A stretch of 50,735 bases of DNA. It comes from Acidobacteriota bacterium (lineage in GTDB: Bacteria > Acidobacteriota > Terriglobia > Terriglobales > Acidobacteriaceae). Each line of letters starts with the position of its first letter. Position 1 is the first letter of the stretch. Location: contig JACPYL010000018.1 in the NCBI GenBank assembly GCA_016196065.1, forward strand, positions 246,185 through 296,919. Direction: 5' to 3'. The position numbers were made by a program, and so were the translations under genes. Below the pieces are notes generated by a model. That model searched no databases, was not told the DNA's origin, and was given only the letters and a program-made list of their open reading frames with translations. Shown here one piece after another: positions 8,668-17,423 of this stretch.

Positions 8668-9986
8668 GTATGGTGCAGGCGTTATTCGAGACAAAGCCCG
8701 AACTGTTGGACGGCGCGATTCCAATCGGTTACAGGCAGACTGAACTCGGAATCTTCCCAAAAGAATGGGAGGTAAAGCAATGCTCCCGAGTCTCCGCATT
8801 GATCACCGTCGGCATCGTCATTCGACCGACTCAGTATTACGTAGCACAGGGAGTTCCAGCATTTCGGTCAGCAAACATACGAGCTGGTGGACTGGACTCG
8901 TCCCATTTTGTGTTTATCTCACCAGAAGCAAACGCTCTGCTCTCCAAAAGTCAGGTGCGAGCCGGGGATGTCCTTACAGTGCGAACTGGCTATCCTGGTA
9001 CGAGCGCCGTCGTCCCGCCTGCATTCTCGGGTTGTAATTGCATAGATGTTCTCATAACGCGACCGTCGAGCTCGCTCGACCCAGATTTCCTTGCCGCGTG
9101 GATCAACTCTTCGTTCGGTAAAGATCAAGTGCTTCGAAACCAAGGCGGCCTAGCCCAGAAACATTTCAACGTCGCCCAGATGCGCAATTTGCTCGTTGCG
9201 TGCCCCCCATTGGATGAGCAGCGCGCGATTGCGGCGGCGTTGTTAGATGTGGATCGGCTGATCGGCGCACTAGACAAGGTCATCGTCAAGAACCGCGCAA
9301 TCAAGTTGGCCACCATGCAGCAACTTCTTACAGGCAAGACACGCCTGCCCGGATTCAGCACTGGATGGCGTTATGCAAAGCTCGGGCAGCTCGGAACTAC
9401 CTACGGTGGACTTACTGGTAAGACCGAAGCGGATTTTGGCTCAGGAGATGCTCTGTACATTCCGTTCTTGAATATCATGAACAATGTGGTCATCGAAGCG
9501 TCTTATCTTGCACCGGTAAGAGTTTCAGAGACTGAAGGACAGCATGAAGTGAAAAAAGGTGATCTGTTCTTCAACGGATCGTCCGAAACGCCCGAGGAAG
9601 TGGGTATGTGCGCGGTGTTACTTAACGATCTCCGCAGAGTGTATCTCAACAGCTTCTGCTTCGGATTTCGGCTAAACGAAGGCTCCAGGGAAAACGGTCT
9701 CTATTTGGCGTATTTTTTTCGAAGCGACGAAGGTAGGCAATTGCTGTACTCACTCGCTCAAGGTGCTACGAGGTACAACCTCTCGAAGACGAGTCTTCTG
9801 AAATTGGCGTTCAAGATACCATCGCCCGAGGAGCAAACAGCGATCACGAGGGTGCTCTCCGATATTGACTTGGAGATCGCAGCTTCGGAGCATCGAAGAG
9901 ACAAGATTACCGCCATCAAGCAAGGAATGACTCAAGCCCTCCTCACAGGACGAATTCGCCTCTTGAGCCCCAAGGTGAACACATGA
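8664..9986 (+). CDS. hsdS: Type I restriction-modification system, specificity subunit
   Basis: 440 aa with the two-TRD layout of HsdS. Each target-recognition domain opens with a typical phrase (IPIGYRQTELGIFPKEWEVKQ near residue 20; LPGFSTGWRYAKLGQLG near 225) and ends in a conserved spacer helix (PPLDEQRAIAAALLDVDRLI then MQQLLTGKTRLPGF; SPEEQTAITRVLSDIDLEI then MTQALLTGRIRLL). The tandem arrangement gives a bipartite recognition sequence that cannot be predicted by eye. The start overlaps the hsdM stop by 4 bp, and its own stop overlaps hsdR by 4 bp, so the three genes are translationally coupled. Both TRDs look intact, so this is a complete specificity subunit. Confidence 0.95.
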   Translation: MSMVQALFETKPELLDGAIPIGYRQTELGIFPKEWEVKQCSRVSALITVGIVIRPTQYYVAQGVPAFRSANIRAGGLDSSHFVFISPEANALLSKSQVRAGDVLTVRTGYPGTSAVVPPAFSGCNCIDVLITRPSSSLDPDFLAAWINSSFGKDQVLRNQGGLAQKHFNVAQMRNLLVACPPLDEQRAIAAALLDVDRLIGALDKVIVKNRAIKLATMQQLLTGKTRLPGFSTGWRYAKLGQLGTTYGGLTGKTEADFGSGDALYIPFLNIMNNVVIEASYLAPVRVSETEGQHEVKKGDLFFNGSSETPEEVGMCAVLLNDLRRVYLNSFCFGFRLNEGSRENGLYLAYFFRSDEGRQLLYSLAQGATRYNLSKTSLLKLAFKIPSPEEQTAITRVLSDIDLEIAASEHRRDKITAIKQGMTQALLTGRIRLLSPKVNT

Positions 9987-12900
9987 GTGACGTTGGCAAG
10001 AAAGAACGCGAGACTCAGAAGCGCCTCGTCCGGCTGTTCCAGGAACAGCTTAGCTACAGCTACCTTGGTAACTGGGAAGATCGCGGGGAAAACAGCAACG
10101 TCGAAGAAGATTTACTCCGCCGTTGGCTTAAGCGTCACGGAGAGAGCGAGAGAATCATCGGCAAAGTAGTGTATGAACTCGAAAAGGCCAAGGCGCTGGG
10201 CGGAAGTAAGAATCTCTACGACGCCAACCGGGAGGTCTACGGGCTTTTGCGTTATGGCGTGAAAGTCGCGCCCGACGCGGGCGAGAACAAGCAAACAATC
10301 TGGCTGATTGATTGGAAGACTCCAATAAACAACGACTTCGCTGTTGCCGAGGAGGTCACGGTCGGAGGTGTTCACGACAAACGACCCGATCTTGTGCTGT
10401 ACGTCAACGGCATCGCAGTAGGCGTGCTGGAGTTGAAGCGCTCTATCGTATCCGTGGCCGAGGGCATTCGCCAGAACCTCGACAATCAAAAAAAGGAATT
10501 CATCCGGCCATTCTTCGCGACGGTGCAGCTAGTGATGGCGGGTAACGACACCGAAGGCCTGCGTTACGGCGTGATCGAAACCGCCGAAAAGTATTATCTG
10601 ACCTGGAAAGAACCATCGGAGATTGAAAACCAGCTCGACCGAGCCGTCAGCCAACTTTGTCGCAAGGATCGCCTGCTGGAGATCATTCACGACTTCATCG
10701 TGTTCGATGCGGGAGCAAAAAAAACCTGCCGCCACAATCAGTACTTCGGGGTGCGTGCCGCTCAGGAATCGGTGAAATGCCGCGAGGGCGGCATCATTTG
10801 GCACACGCAGGGCAGTGGCAAAAGCTTGACCATGGTCTGGCTAGCGAAGTGGATTCGGGAGAACGTCAAAGACGCTCGTGTTCTGCTGATCACAGACCGC
10901 ATTGACCTCGATGACCAAATCGAAAAGGTTTTCAAAGGCGTCAACGAGAACATCTATCGCACAAAGAGCGGAGCCGATCTGGTCAATGTATTGAACAAGA
11001 GCGAAGAGCTGCTGATCTGTTCACTCGTGCACAAGTTCGGTGCATCGGATGACCCGGACGTGGATTCGTACCTAGCAGACATCCACCGACACGTGCCAAA
11101 AGATTTCTACGCCAAGGGCGACATTTTCGTTTTTGTGGATGAATGCCACCGGACGCACAAGGGATCCGGGAAGCTGCACCAAGCTATGACGACGCTTTTA
11201 CCGGGGGCGATGCTAATCGGCTTCACGGGCACGCCGCTACTGAAAGCGGAAAAGCAGAAGAGTATCGAGGTATTTGGTCCCTACATCCACACTTACAAGT
11301 ACGACGAGGCGGTACGCGACAAGGTGGTGCTTGACTTGCGCTATGAGGCCCGCGACATCGATCAGCACATCACATCGCAGCAAAAGATTGACGAATGGTT
11401 CGATCTGAAGACTTCCGGCCTGACCGACGCTGCGAGAGCACAGCTCAAGCAACGCTGGGGCACGATGCAAAAGGTGCTCAGCTCAGAACCGCGACTCAAG
11501 ATGATTGTTAGCGACATTTTGATGGACATGGAGAGAGAAGACCGTTTGAAGAGTGGCTACGGGAATGCCATGTTGGTTTCAAGCAGCATCTACAACGCTT
11601 GTCGCTTCTTCGAGATGTTCCAGAAAACGGACTTAGCTCGAAAATGTGCAATCGTCACTTCTTATAAACCCGCCCCTGGCGACATCAAGGGAGAAGAGTC
11701 CGGCGAGGGGATGACCGAGAAGCTTCGGCAGTATGCGATTTATCGCGAAATGTTGGCCGAACACTTCGACGAGCCAGAAGAAACGGCGATGTACAAGGTC
11801 GCCGAGTTCGAGCAAGAGGTTAAGAGTCGCTTCATCAAGGAACCGGGTCAGATGAAGTTGTTGATCGTGGTTGACAAGTTGTTGACCGGGTTCGACGCGC
11901 CGCCTGCGACCTATCTTTACATCGACAAGAAGATGGAAAACCACGGTCTATTCCAGGCGATCTGTCGTGTCAATCGACTCGACAGTGAGGACAAAGAATA
12001 CGGGTACGTCATCGACTACAAAGACTTATTTAAGTCTCTGGAGCGGTCAATCCACGACTATACCGGGGAAGCATTCGAAGGCTACGACGCCGAAGACGTT
12101 CAGGGCCTGCTTACGGATCGACTGACCAAGGCTAGAGAGCGACTCGAAGAATTGCGAGAGTCGGTAAAGGCGTTGTGTGAGCCCGTTCAGGCACCCAAGG
12201 ATTCGCTCGCTTATCAGCACTATTTTTGCGCGAAGAACAGCGGCGATGGCGATGAATTGGAAGAGAACGAGCAAAAGCGGGTCGCGCTGTACAAGATCGT
12301 GGGAGCGCTGCTGCGTGCGTATGCAAACCTGGCAAACGAAATGGGTCAGGCGGGCTATACAGAAGAAAAGGCTAAGGCCATCAAGGCTGAGGTCGAACAT
12401 TTCGAAAAGGTTCGAGAGGAAATAAAGCTGTCCAGCGGTGACTATATCGATATGAAGATGTACGAACCAGCCATGCGACACTTGTTGGACACGTACATCA
12501 GGGCGGATGAAAGTAAGAAACTCTCAGCGTTTGACGATATGACCCTCGTCCAGCTGGTCGCCGAACAGGGAGAAGGCGCAGTTAAACATATGCCGGAAGG
12601 GTTAAAGGCAAACCCCGAGGCAATGGCTGAAGCAATCGAGAACAACGTGCGCAAACTGATCATCGATGAACGCGCGGTCAATCCGAAGTACTTCGAGCGG
12701 ATGTCGCAACTCCTAGAAGCGCTGATCCGGGAAAGAAAAACGAAGGCCCTGCACTACACGGCCTATCTGGCGAAAGTTGCGGAGTTGGCCAACAAAGTGC
12801 AGAAGCCTGAGAGCGAATCGTCGTATCCCTCTGCAATCAACACAGGCCCGCGCAGGGCCTTGTATGACAACCTTGGCAAAGACGAAGAACTCGCTGTACG

Positions 12901-13057
12901 GGTAGATACGGCGATTCGTGATGTCAAGAAAGACGGTTGGCGGGGGAATCGTTTTAAGGAACGAGAAGTGCGAGCCGCGATCAAATCCGTTCTGGGTGTA
13001 AACGACGAGCTCGTGAATCAGACCTTCGCAATTGTGGAGAAGCAACGTGAGTACTAG
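9983..13057 (+). CDS. hsdR: Type I restriction-modification system, restriction/translocase subunit
   Basis: 1024 aa. The N-terminal PD-(D/E)XK nuclease contains RPDLVLYVNGIAVGVLELKRS (Asp and ELK near residues 135-153). The SF2 motor shows motif I HTQGSGKSLTMVWLA (GSGKS near 277-281), motif II VFVDECHRTHKG (DECH near 386) and motif III GFTGTPL (near 413). The C-terminal part (about 700-1000) is helical, as in HsdR subunits that bind the methylase. It cleaves unmodified DNA at a distance after ATP-driven translocation. All key residues are present, so it should be active. Its last codons overlap the GTG start of the next gene. Confidence 0.95.
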   Translation: MSDVGKKERETQKRLVRLFQEQLSYSYLGNWEDRGENSNVEEDLLRRWLKRHGESERIIGKVVYELEKAKALGGSKNLYDANREVYGLLRYGVKVAPDAGENKQTIWLIDWKTPINNDFAVAEEVTVGGVHDKRPDLVLYVNGIAVGVLELKRSIVSVAEGIRQNLDNQKKEFIRPFFATVQLVMAGNDTEGLRYGVIETAEKYYLTWKEPSEIENQLDRAVSQLCRKDRLLEIIHDFIVFDAGAKKTCRHNQYFGVRAAQESVKCREGGIIWHTQGSGKSLTMVWLAKWIRENVKDARVLLITDRIDLDDQIEKVFKGVNENIYRTKSGADLVNVLNKSEELLICSLVHKFGASDDPDVDSYLADIHRHVPKDFYAKGDIFVFVDECHRTHKGSGKLHQAMTTLLPGAMLIGFTGTPLLKAEKQKSIEVFGPYIHTYKYDEAVRDKVVLDLRYEARDIDQHITSQQKIDEWFDLKTSGLTDAARAQLKQRWGTMQKVLSSEPRLKMIVSDILMDMEREDRLKSGYGNAMLVSSSIYNACRFFEMFQKTDLARKCAIVTSYKPAPGDIKGEESGEGMTEKLRQYAIYREMLAEHFDEPEETAMYKVAEFEQEVKSRFIKEPGQMKLLIVVDKLLTGFDAPPATYLYIDKKMENHGLFQAICRVNRLDSEDKEYGYVIDYKDLFKSLERSIHDYTGEAFEGYDAEDVQGLLTDRLTKARERLEELRESVKALCEPVQAPKDSLAYQHYFCAKNSGDGDELEENEQKRVALYKIVGALLRAYANLANEMGQAGYTEEKAKAIKAEVEHFEKVREEIKLSSGDYIDMKMYEPAMRHLLDTYIRADESKKLSAFDDMTLVQLVAEQGEGAVKHMPEGLKANPEAMAEAIENNVRKLIIDERAVNPKYFERMSQLLEALIRERKTKALHYTAYLAKVAELANKVQKPESESSYPSAINTGPRRALYDNLGKDEELAVRVDTAIRDVKKDGWRGNRFKEREVRAAIKSVLGVNDELVNQTFAIVEKQREY

Positions 13058-13775
13058 GGGCCACAAGATCGAAGTTGGAGGTGTTCCGGTTGAAATCGTC
13101 CGAAAGGACATTAAGAACCTTCACCTTGGCGTGTATCCGCCAAATGGAAGAGTTCGCGTCGCGGCTCCGCTCAGGCTGACGGACGAAGCTGTGAGACTGG
13201 CCGTAGTTGCCCGCCTAGGGTGGGTTCGTCGGCGGCAAGCTGGCTTCGACCAGCAAGATCGCCAGTCCGAGCGCGAGATGGTCAGCGGAGAGAGCCATTA
13301 TGTTCAGGGCCGACGTTATCGGCTAAACGTCGTCGAAGAGAGCGTGGCTCCAACTATTGCGACCAGAAAGAATACAACTCTGGAGATAAGCGTCCCTCCC
13401 GGTACAGATCGGCGCGACCGTGAGGAGGCGCTTCAGCAATGGTATCGACAACGACTGCGAAGTCAACTTCCCGAGTTGATTGCAAAATGGGAGCCCGTAG
13501 TTAGAGTGAAGGTCGCCGATTGCAGGATCAGGAGGATGAAGACTCGTTGGGGATCATCAAATGCTACGGCGCGAAGGGTCTGGGTAAATCTGGAGCTCGC
13601 GAAGAAGCCCCTATCTTGTCTCGAATACATCCTGGTGCATGAAATGGTTCACTTGCTGGAGCGGCATCACAACGACAGGTTTAGAGAATTGATGGACACG
13701 GTCATGCCGCAGTGGCGGGTCTATCGGGATGAGTTGAATCGTGCGCCGCTCTCGCACGAAAGCTGGAGCTATTGA
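13047..13775 (+). CDS. YgjP-like zinc metallopeptidase linked to the hsd operon
   Basis: 242 aa from a GTG at 13047, preceded by GGAG at 8 bp and overlapping the hsdR end; a TTG five codons earlier is possible but has no ribosome-binding site. The HEMVHLLERHH segment is an HExxH zinc-metalloprotease motif with a third ligand expected in the following histidine-rich stretch (ERHHNDRF). Upstream, MKTRWGSSNATARRVWVNLELAKKPLSCLEYILVHEMVHL is the hallmark of the YgjP/DUF45 family. Members are very often the last gene of type I restriction loci, but their role there is not established; control of the restriction complex by proteolysis is one idea. It is cytoplasmic, with no signal peptide. Confidence 0.9.
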   Translation: MSTRGHKIEVGGVPVEIVRKDIKNLHLGVYPPNGRVRVAAPLRLTDEAVRLAVVARLGWVRRRQAGFDQQDRQSEREMVSGESHYVQGRRYRLNVVEESVAPTIATRKNTTLEISVPPGTDRRDREEALQQWYRQRLRSQLPELIAKWEPVVRVKVADCRIRRMKTRWGSSNATARRVWVNLELAKKPLSCLEYILVHEMVHLLERHHNDRFRELMDTVMPQWRVYRDELNRAPLSHESWSY

Positions 13776-13802
13776 GTCCAGTTCGACTAGGTTTGTAGTG
13801 TC

Positions 13803-14894
13803 TTAGAGCTTCAAGGTCTTGGTTTCCGCATCCATGTCGTTGAGCATTCGCCCGAAGGCCCTCCGGCGCCGCTGAAAATCTTTTTCGAAAGCTGAGAGAG
13901 AGCGATACTGTCGCCCCTGCGGATCGAGGACGCGCCACAATTCATGTTGAGTCGGTAGCGATATGCCTCCCTGCTCCATCAAGAATAGTTGATAAAAGTA
14001 GAGGCGCTGCATCTCTCGCGCGGATAGCCTTGTCGTGTAAGTTTGCGCTCTAGCTAGCTGTTCCATGAAAGCGTGGTCATTTCGAAGTTCCGCTTTCTTG
14101 ATCAACTGCTGGGTGCAACTGTCATGCAAGAAAAGCTTGTCAATTTTTATGAGGTCCAGCACGGCGCGTCCATCGCCCCTGGTCGCGCGTGCAATTAATG
14201 AGAGAGGGTGGGTCTCGTGCACGCTTAGGCACATCGCTAAGGCGCGGGTTGCGCGCAGCAGTTTCAGGAAATCCTCGAAAGATTCTAGGTTGGCCAGCGC
14301 CGGAAGCCCGCCTGGAATATTGGCAACATCCTTCACCTTACCGACCTGCAGTTTGAACTGATGATCAAATTGCTGCCGGTTCTCGCGGTATAAAAGCTCC
14401 AACTCCTGCCTTGTTGGAGTCTCATTGGCTTTCTCCAACTTTGCTATCGCAGCCCTTGTTCCTCTCCCCTCCGTTTTTGGACCTGCAATCTGTGCCATCC
14501 ACTTTGTTAAAGACTCCTCGCTCGGTAGGAGCGGAGTGCCGGGCCTCGCTTCCTGGTCGGGCGGATTGGTTCCAAAACCATGTATGCGAAAAATCCATGA
14601 CGAAAGATCACCTGTCACCGTCTCGGGAAGTCGTACTTCTTTTTTTAGAGATCGGAGGGATGCCAGCAACATTGCGTGCAGGCTTCGGCTCCTCTCTTCT
14701 TTTGAGGCGACAGTTTTTCTACGGGAAGTTGTCGGGTTGAGTAAGCGGGACTTGGTCACACTATTCACGGATGGAGCGGCGAGCACTGTGCATGTTAATT
14801 CGAAAAGTCGGGAGAGGCTAGTCGGTGCTGCGGAGCTTAGTTCCTTCGTAATTGGCCCATTCATGGGCGGGGTTCCTGAATCCAGTGCGGGCAA
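13803..14894 (-). CDS. Unrecognised 363-aa protein, element cargo
   Basis: I do not recognise a family. The chain is cytoplasmic, basic and mostly helical. The N-terminal 75 residues are rich in Ser/Thr/Pro and may not all be translated; alternative starts are ATG at 14864 and ATG near 14672 (MLLASLRSLKKEVRLPE). The better-ordered part holds WIFRIHGFGTNP, a helix-rich central region (LELLYRENRQQFDHQFKLQVGKV, LESFEDFLKLLRATRALAM) and a basic C-terminus (FEKDFQRRRRAFGRML). There is no obvious catalytic motif, zinc site or HTH. It ends 28 bp from the protease gene on the opposite strand and is divergent from rep, so it could be cargo (defense or regulation) or part of the core. The frame is long and uninterrupted, which supports a real gene. 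Confidence 0.65.
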   Translation of the reverse strand: MPALDSGTPPMNGPITKELSSAAPTSLSRLFELTCTVLAAPSVNSVTKSRLLNPTTSRRKTVASKEERSRSLHAMLLASLRSLKKEVRLPETVTGDLSSWIFRIHGFGTNPPDQEARPGTPLLPSEESLTKWMAQIAGPKTEGRGTRAAIAKLEKANETPTRQELELLYRENRQQFDHQFKLQVGKVKDVANIPGGLPALANLESFEDFLKLLRATRALAMCLSVHETHPLSLIARATRGDGRAVLDLIKIDKLFLHDSCTQQLIKKAELRNDHAFMEQLARAQTYTTRLSAREMQRLYFYQLFLMEQGGISLPTQHELWRVLDPQGRQYRSLSAFEKDFQRRRRAFGRMLNDMDAETKTLKL

Positions 14895-15007
14895 CGTGGC
14901 GAATACCCAACCTCACGTCCCGCGACTTATACGGGCGGGGACCCCACCCTCCAGCTGTGTATACGCATGCGGACACCCGGTAAGGATCAAAAGAGTTGGG
15001 TTGGGGT

Positions 15008-15070
15008 CCAGGGGCAAAGCCCCTGGGACGGCTGCGAAGCAGCCGTCTGGGGTTCGGGGCGTAAGCCCCG
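15008..15070 (+). other. Three tandem GC-rich hairpins upstream of rep (candidate replication/transfer origin)
   Basis: Three perfect stem-loops follow each other: CCAGGGGC-AAA-GCCCCTGG (15008-15026), GACGGCTGC-GAA-GCAGCCGTC (15027-15047) and CGGGGC-GTAA-GCCCCG (15055-15070). The first two are directly adjacent, and an AT-rich patch (attattacttgtaaa, 15071-15085) follows. They lie in the gap before a HUH-type Rep, where rolling-circle double-strand origins or transfer origins are usually found. None is followed by a T-tract in either direction that would make it an ordinary terminator. Function is inferred. Confidence 0.55.
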
Positions 15071-15096
15071 ATTATTACTTGTAAAGGCGCGAATAA

Positions 15097-16431
15097 GTGA
15101 CTTCATTTTCAAATGCGATGCAGGCCGAAGCGAACGTTTCCTCACTGCACAATTTCGAGCCGGGTCTCTTTGGACCTATCGAGATAAGCGCGCCCGCACG
15201 CAAGAAGTCCGAAGCGAGTACAGGAAAAGGCTCGCGGGGTACCCGTCCGGTTCTCTCTTGGCGCGACCATATTCTTCCCGAACTGGTAGGTCGTGCGGAT
15301 AACGGTGACCCAAGCGTCAAGGCCGTCTCATCGAGCGAGCAGGAACATCAGACTCTGCATTTGCTAAGCATGGCGCAAGAACTCGCGGCGCAGGTTGACA
15401 ACTCAAGGGAGCGGAAGCTGTATGCCCAATCATTGAAGCGGAATCCCGACAATGCGGGCGAGCTGGCGGAATTTCTTCAAGGCAGTGCTGAAGCGGAAGA
15501 GAATTTCGACCTCTGGTTGGCGCGAAAGCTCAATCGCAAGATTCGGGCGTTGGAGCGCAAGGCAAACCGTCTTCTGAGCTGCTCTGTGATCGCAAGGCCT
15601 ATGGATTGTATCGACTGCGGTCTTAAAGGGTATATACGCTTTTACTGCGGGAACCGATATTGCCGCTATTGCGGCAATCAAATCTTCATCCGCCTGTTTG
15701 CAAAATACATTCGCCTCAAGACCATCGTAGAAAACGCAATGTGCCGCGATGGATTTCGGCCTAGTGTCGTTCTAGCGACATTCACTTTTACAACTAAGAA
15801 TCTCGGTCGCATGCCGACCGCCGAAGAGATTCGGCAATTCAATCACGATGTCCGCACTACTCTCCGGTTGGTATGCGAGCAGCTCGGCATTAAGGCGTCC
15901 AAATTTGGCGTTCTCTGGTGCGATGAATTTGGCGGTTGGAATAAGGAGCTGCAGGACTACAACACGAATCTTCATTGCCATGGAATTTGGCTGGGACCAT
16001 TCTTGCCTTTCAAGCTTGTGTCCGCAGTTTGGAAAAAGGTTCGAGAAAGCGAAGACTATCGCTTCGTTATTGAACCTGTTCCATTCCGCGACGGGATGCC
16101 CGATTTTGCGCGGGCGTTAGGTCACGCTCTCAAATACACCTCAAAGCACGTCTCGACGTATTCTCCCGAGCGATTGGCGGAATTAGAGCTCGCGTTTAGC
16201 GGCGTGCGGCGCGTTCACACGATGGGAATGTTCTACAACGCCAAAGAGACCAGACCTGAAGCCGAACCTTCGCCTACTCCTCTGTGCCCCAGCTGCGACG
16301 GACGCCTAGCCTATCCGAAAAACTGCGCATTGCAACTCGTGAAGGATCTTGAAAAAGAGGGCCGTGTCGATCTGGAGCAACTGCGGAGGACACAGGGAAC
16401 GAAAAAGATTCCCGAGGAGGTGCCCTTGTGA
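15097..16431 (+). CDS. HUH-endonuclease rolling-circle replication initiator (Rep)
   Basis: 444 aa from a GTG at 15097 (ATG at 15118 is possible). The Rep features appear in the usual order: a zinc-binding stretch CIDCGLKGYIRFYCGNRYCRYCG (about 170-193), motif I ATFTFTTKN (about 228-236), the HUH metal motif LHCHGIWLG (His near 292 and 294) and a catalytic-Tyr candidate ALKYTSKHVSTY (Tyr near 348). Rep proteins of this type nick one strand at an origin and start rolling-circle replication; related enzymes act as relaxases. The C-terminus carries CPSC and a charged tail. Three hairpins just upstream are a candidate target. The stop overlaps the next frame in GTGA. It is adjacent to zinc-ribbon, excisionase and integrase genes, as in self-replicating integrative elements. 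Confidence 0.8.
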   Translation: MTSFSNAMQAEANVSSLHNFEPGLFGPIEISAPARKKSEASTGKGSRGTRPVLSWRDHILPELVGRADNGDPSVKAVSSSEQEHQTLHLLSMAQELAAQVDNSRERKLYAQSLKRNPDNAGELAEFLQGSAEAEENFDLWLARKLNRKIRALERKANRLLSCSVIARPMDCIDCGLKGYIRFYCGNRYCRYCGNQIFIRLFAKYIRLKTIVENAMCRDGFRPSVVLATFTFTTKNLGRMPTAEEIRQFNHDVRTTLRLVCEQLGIKASKFGVLWCDEFGGWNKELQDYNTNLHCHGIWLGPFLPFKLVSAVWKKVRESEDYRFVIEPVPFRDGMPDFARALGHALKYTSKHVSTYSPERLAELELAFSGVRRVHTMGMFYNAKETRPEAEPSPTPLCPSCDGRLAYPKNCALQLVKDLEKEGRVDLEQLRRTQGTKKIPEEVPL

Positions 16432-16784
16432 GCCGATTTCGGTTTGCGTCGGTCTTGTTCGCATGTCGCGACCGAGGCGATCGTGTGACTCGAATTCTGT
16501 ATACAGCTCAGGAGCGCGAGGACGAAGGGGCGGTGGCAAGGTTTATGGGCGATTGCCAGTCAGATTGTATGGGGCGGGACGAGACGACCGGGAGTTTAGG
16601 GGTGGGCCCACGAGAATCTTGCACGCTTACTACAAATAAGTCTCGACGGAGCGGGCGCTTCGTTCAACGGCTGATCGAACTTGATCGAGAACTATATGAA
16701 CGATACGCAAACATCGGAGCGAGGGGCGAGCCCTCTTCGACACGTAATTTTGATCGTAGGTTATCTCAAAGGAGGACTAAACAA
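16432..16784 (+). other. Region between rep and the first zinc-ribbon gene; open frame of doubtful coding value
   Basis: A frame opens with GTG at 16428, overlapping the rep stop, and continues in phase into the zinc-ribbon gene (203 aa in total). The translated 119 residues are of low complexity (Arg, Gly, Ser, Asp) and I recognise nothing in them. A strong internal ribosome-binding site at 16770-16777 argues that translation restarts at 16785. CTGTATACAG, a perfect 10-bp palindrome, lies at 16497-16506. Confidence 0.4.
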
Positions 16785-17039
16785 ATGAAACGAACGAACG
16801 AAACAAAATGCAGTTGCTGTGGGCAGTCCGCTCAGTATTCCGTAGCTTCGGTTATCTCAACGAGGGGTGTCCGCCCACGTCGTCAGCAGTGTTCGCCCGC
16901 TGTTGTCTTTTGTGAGAGCTGTATACGTGAACTCTGCGACGTTGCAGTATCGCCCCTCATGCAAGACGCGCTTAAATCCGCGTATACAGCGATCAAGAAT
17001 CATTCTGCTGCCCCGTGTGAAATGAAAGAGGAGCAATGA
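16785..17039 (+). CDS. Small zinc-ribbon protein of the element core
   Basis: 84 aa from an ATG at 16785, preceded by AAAGGAGG (16769-16776), the strongest ribosome-binding site in the element core. CSCCG near residue 10 and CESCIREL near 46 give two CxxC pairs, a probable zinc ribbon. The C-terminal half is helical (VSPLMQDALKSAYTAIKNH). I do not recognise the family. Its stop overlaps the start of the next gene in ATGA, so the two small proteins are probably made together. Sitting between Rep and excisionase, it may assist replication, excision or transfer, or regulate the operon. A longer in-frame start (GTG 16428) is possible but less likely. Confidence 0.6.
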   Translation: MKRTNETKCSCCGQSAQYSVASVISTRGVRPRRQQCSPAVVFCESCIRELCDVAVSPLMQDALKSAYTAIKNHSAAPCEMKEEQ

Positions 17040-17410
17040 CGAGCATTCCCTGTTTTCTTTGCGGTCAAAAACTAGAGAAGCGCCTGGACCGGCACGGGAA
17101 GCCATACTTCGTTTGTAATTATCCCTGTGGGGCCCAAATCTTCATTCGACGCCAAGGGGGAATCGAAAATCTCTCTGAGCTTGTTCGAACTTTGAAAAAG
17201 AGAGACTTGCCATTGCGCCATCACGCCCGGGTCCTGTTTGAGATTCAAGCAGTGCTCGCCGAGATCAGGGGAGTAAAGAAAGAGCTCAAGAGTCTCGACA
17301 GTATCTTCAATTTGTTCGCTAACGACAAAGACGAGAAGCGCGCGCGTAAGCTGCTGCGAGCTCGCATTGACAATCTGCTTGCGCAGCTAGAGAAGATCGC
17401 TGATTCGTAG
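17036..17410 (+). CDS. Zinc-finger/coiled-coil small protein of the element core
   Basis: 124 aa. The N-terminus, CFLCGQKLEKRLDRHGKPYFVCNYPCGAQIFIRR, has two Cys pairs around a beta-hairpin and closely resembles the topoisomerase-type C4 zinc ribbon. Residues 45-124 are highly charged and helical (LVRTLKKRDL, IQAVLAEIRGVKKELKSLDSIF, KRARKLLRARIDNLLAQLEKI) and probably form a coiled coil. The combination suggests binding of single-stranded DNA or of the Rep-DNA complex through the ribbon and oligomerisation through the helix, but this is inference. ATGA overlap with the previous gene; excisionase follows after 13 bp. Confidence 0.7.
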   Translation: MTSIPCFLCGQKLEKRLDRHGKPYFVCNYPCGAQIFIRRQGGIENLSELVRTLKKRDLPLRHHARVLFEIQAVLAEIRGVKKELKSLDSIFNLFANDKDEKRARKLLRARIDNLLAQLEKIADS

Positions 17411-17423
17411 CCCAGGGGGCATC

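Noticed and set aside
15055-15070. Third hairpin as a rho-independent terminator
   Set aside because: No T-tract follows on either strand and no gene ends nearby on the plus strand.
16428-16784. 119-residue N-terminal extension of the first zinc-ribbon protein
   Set aside because: Low-complexity translation and a very strong internal ribosome-binding site before 16785; not fully excluded because the GTG overlaps the rep stop.
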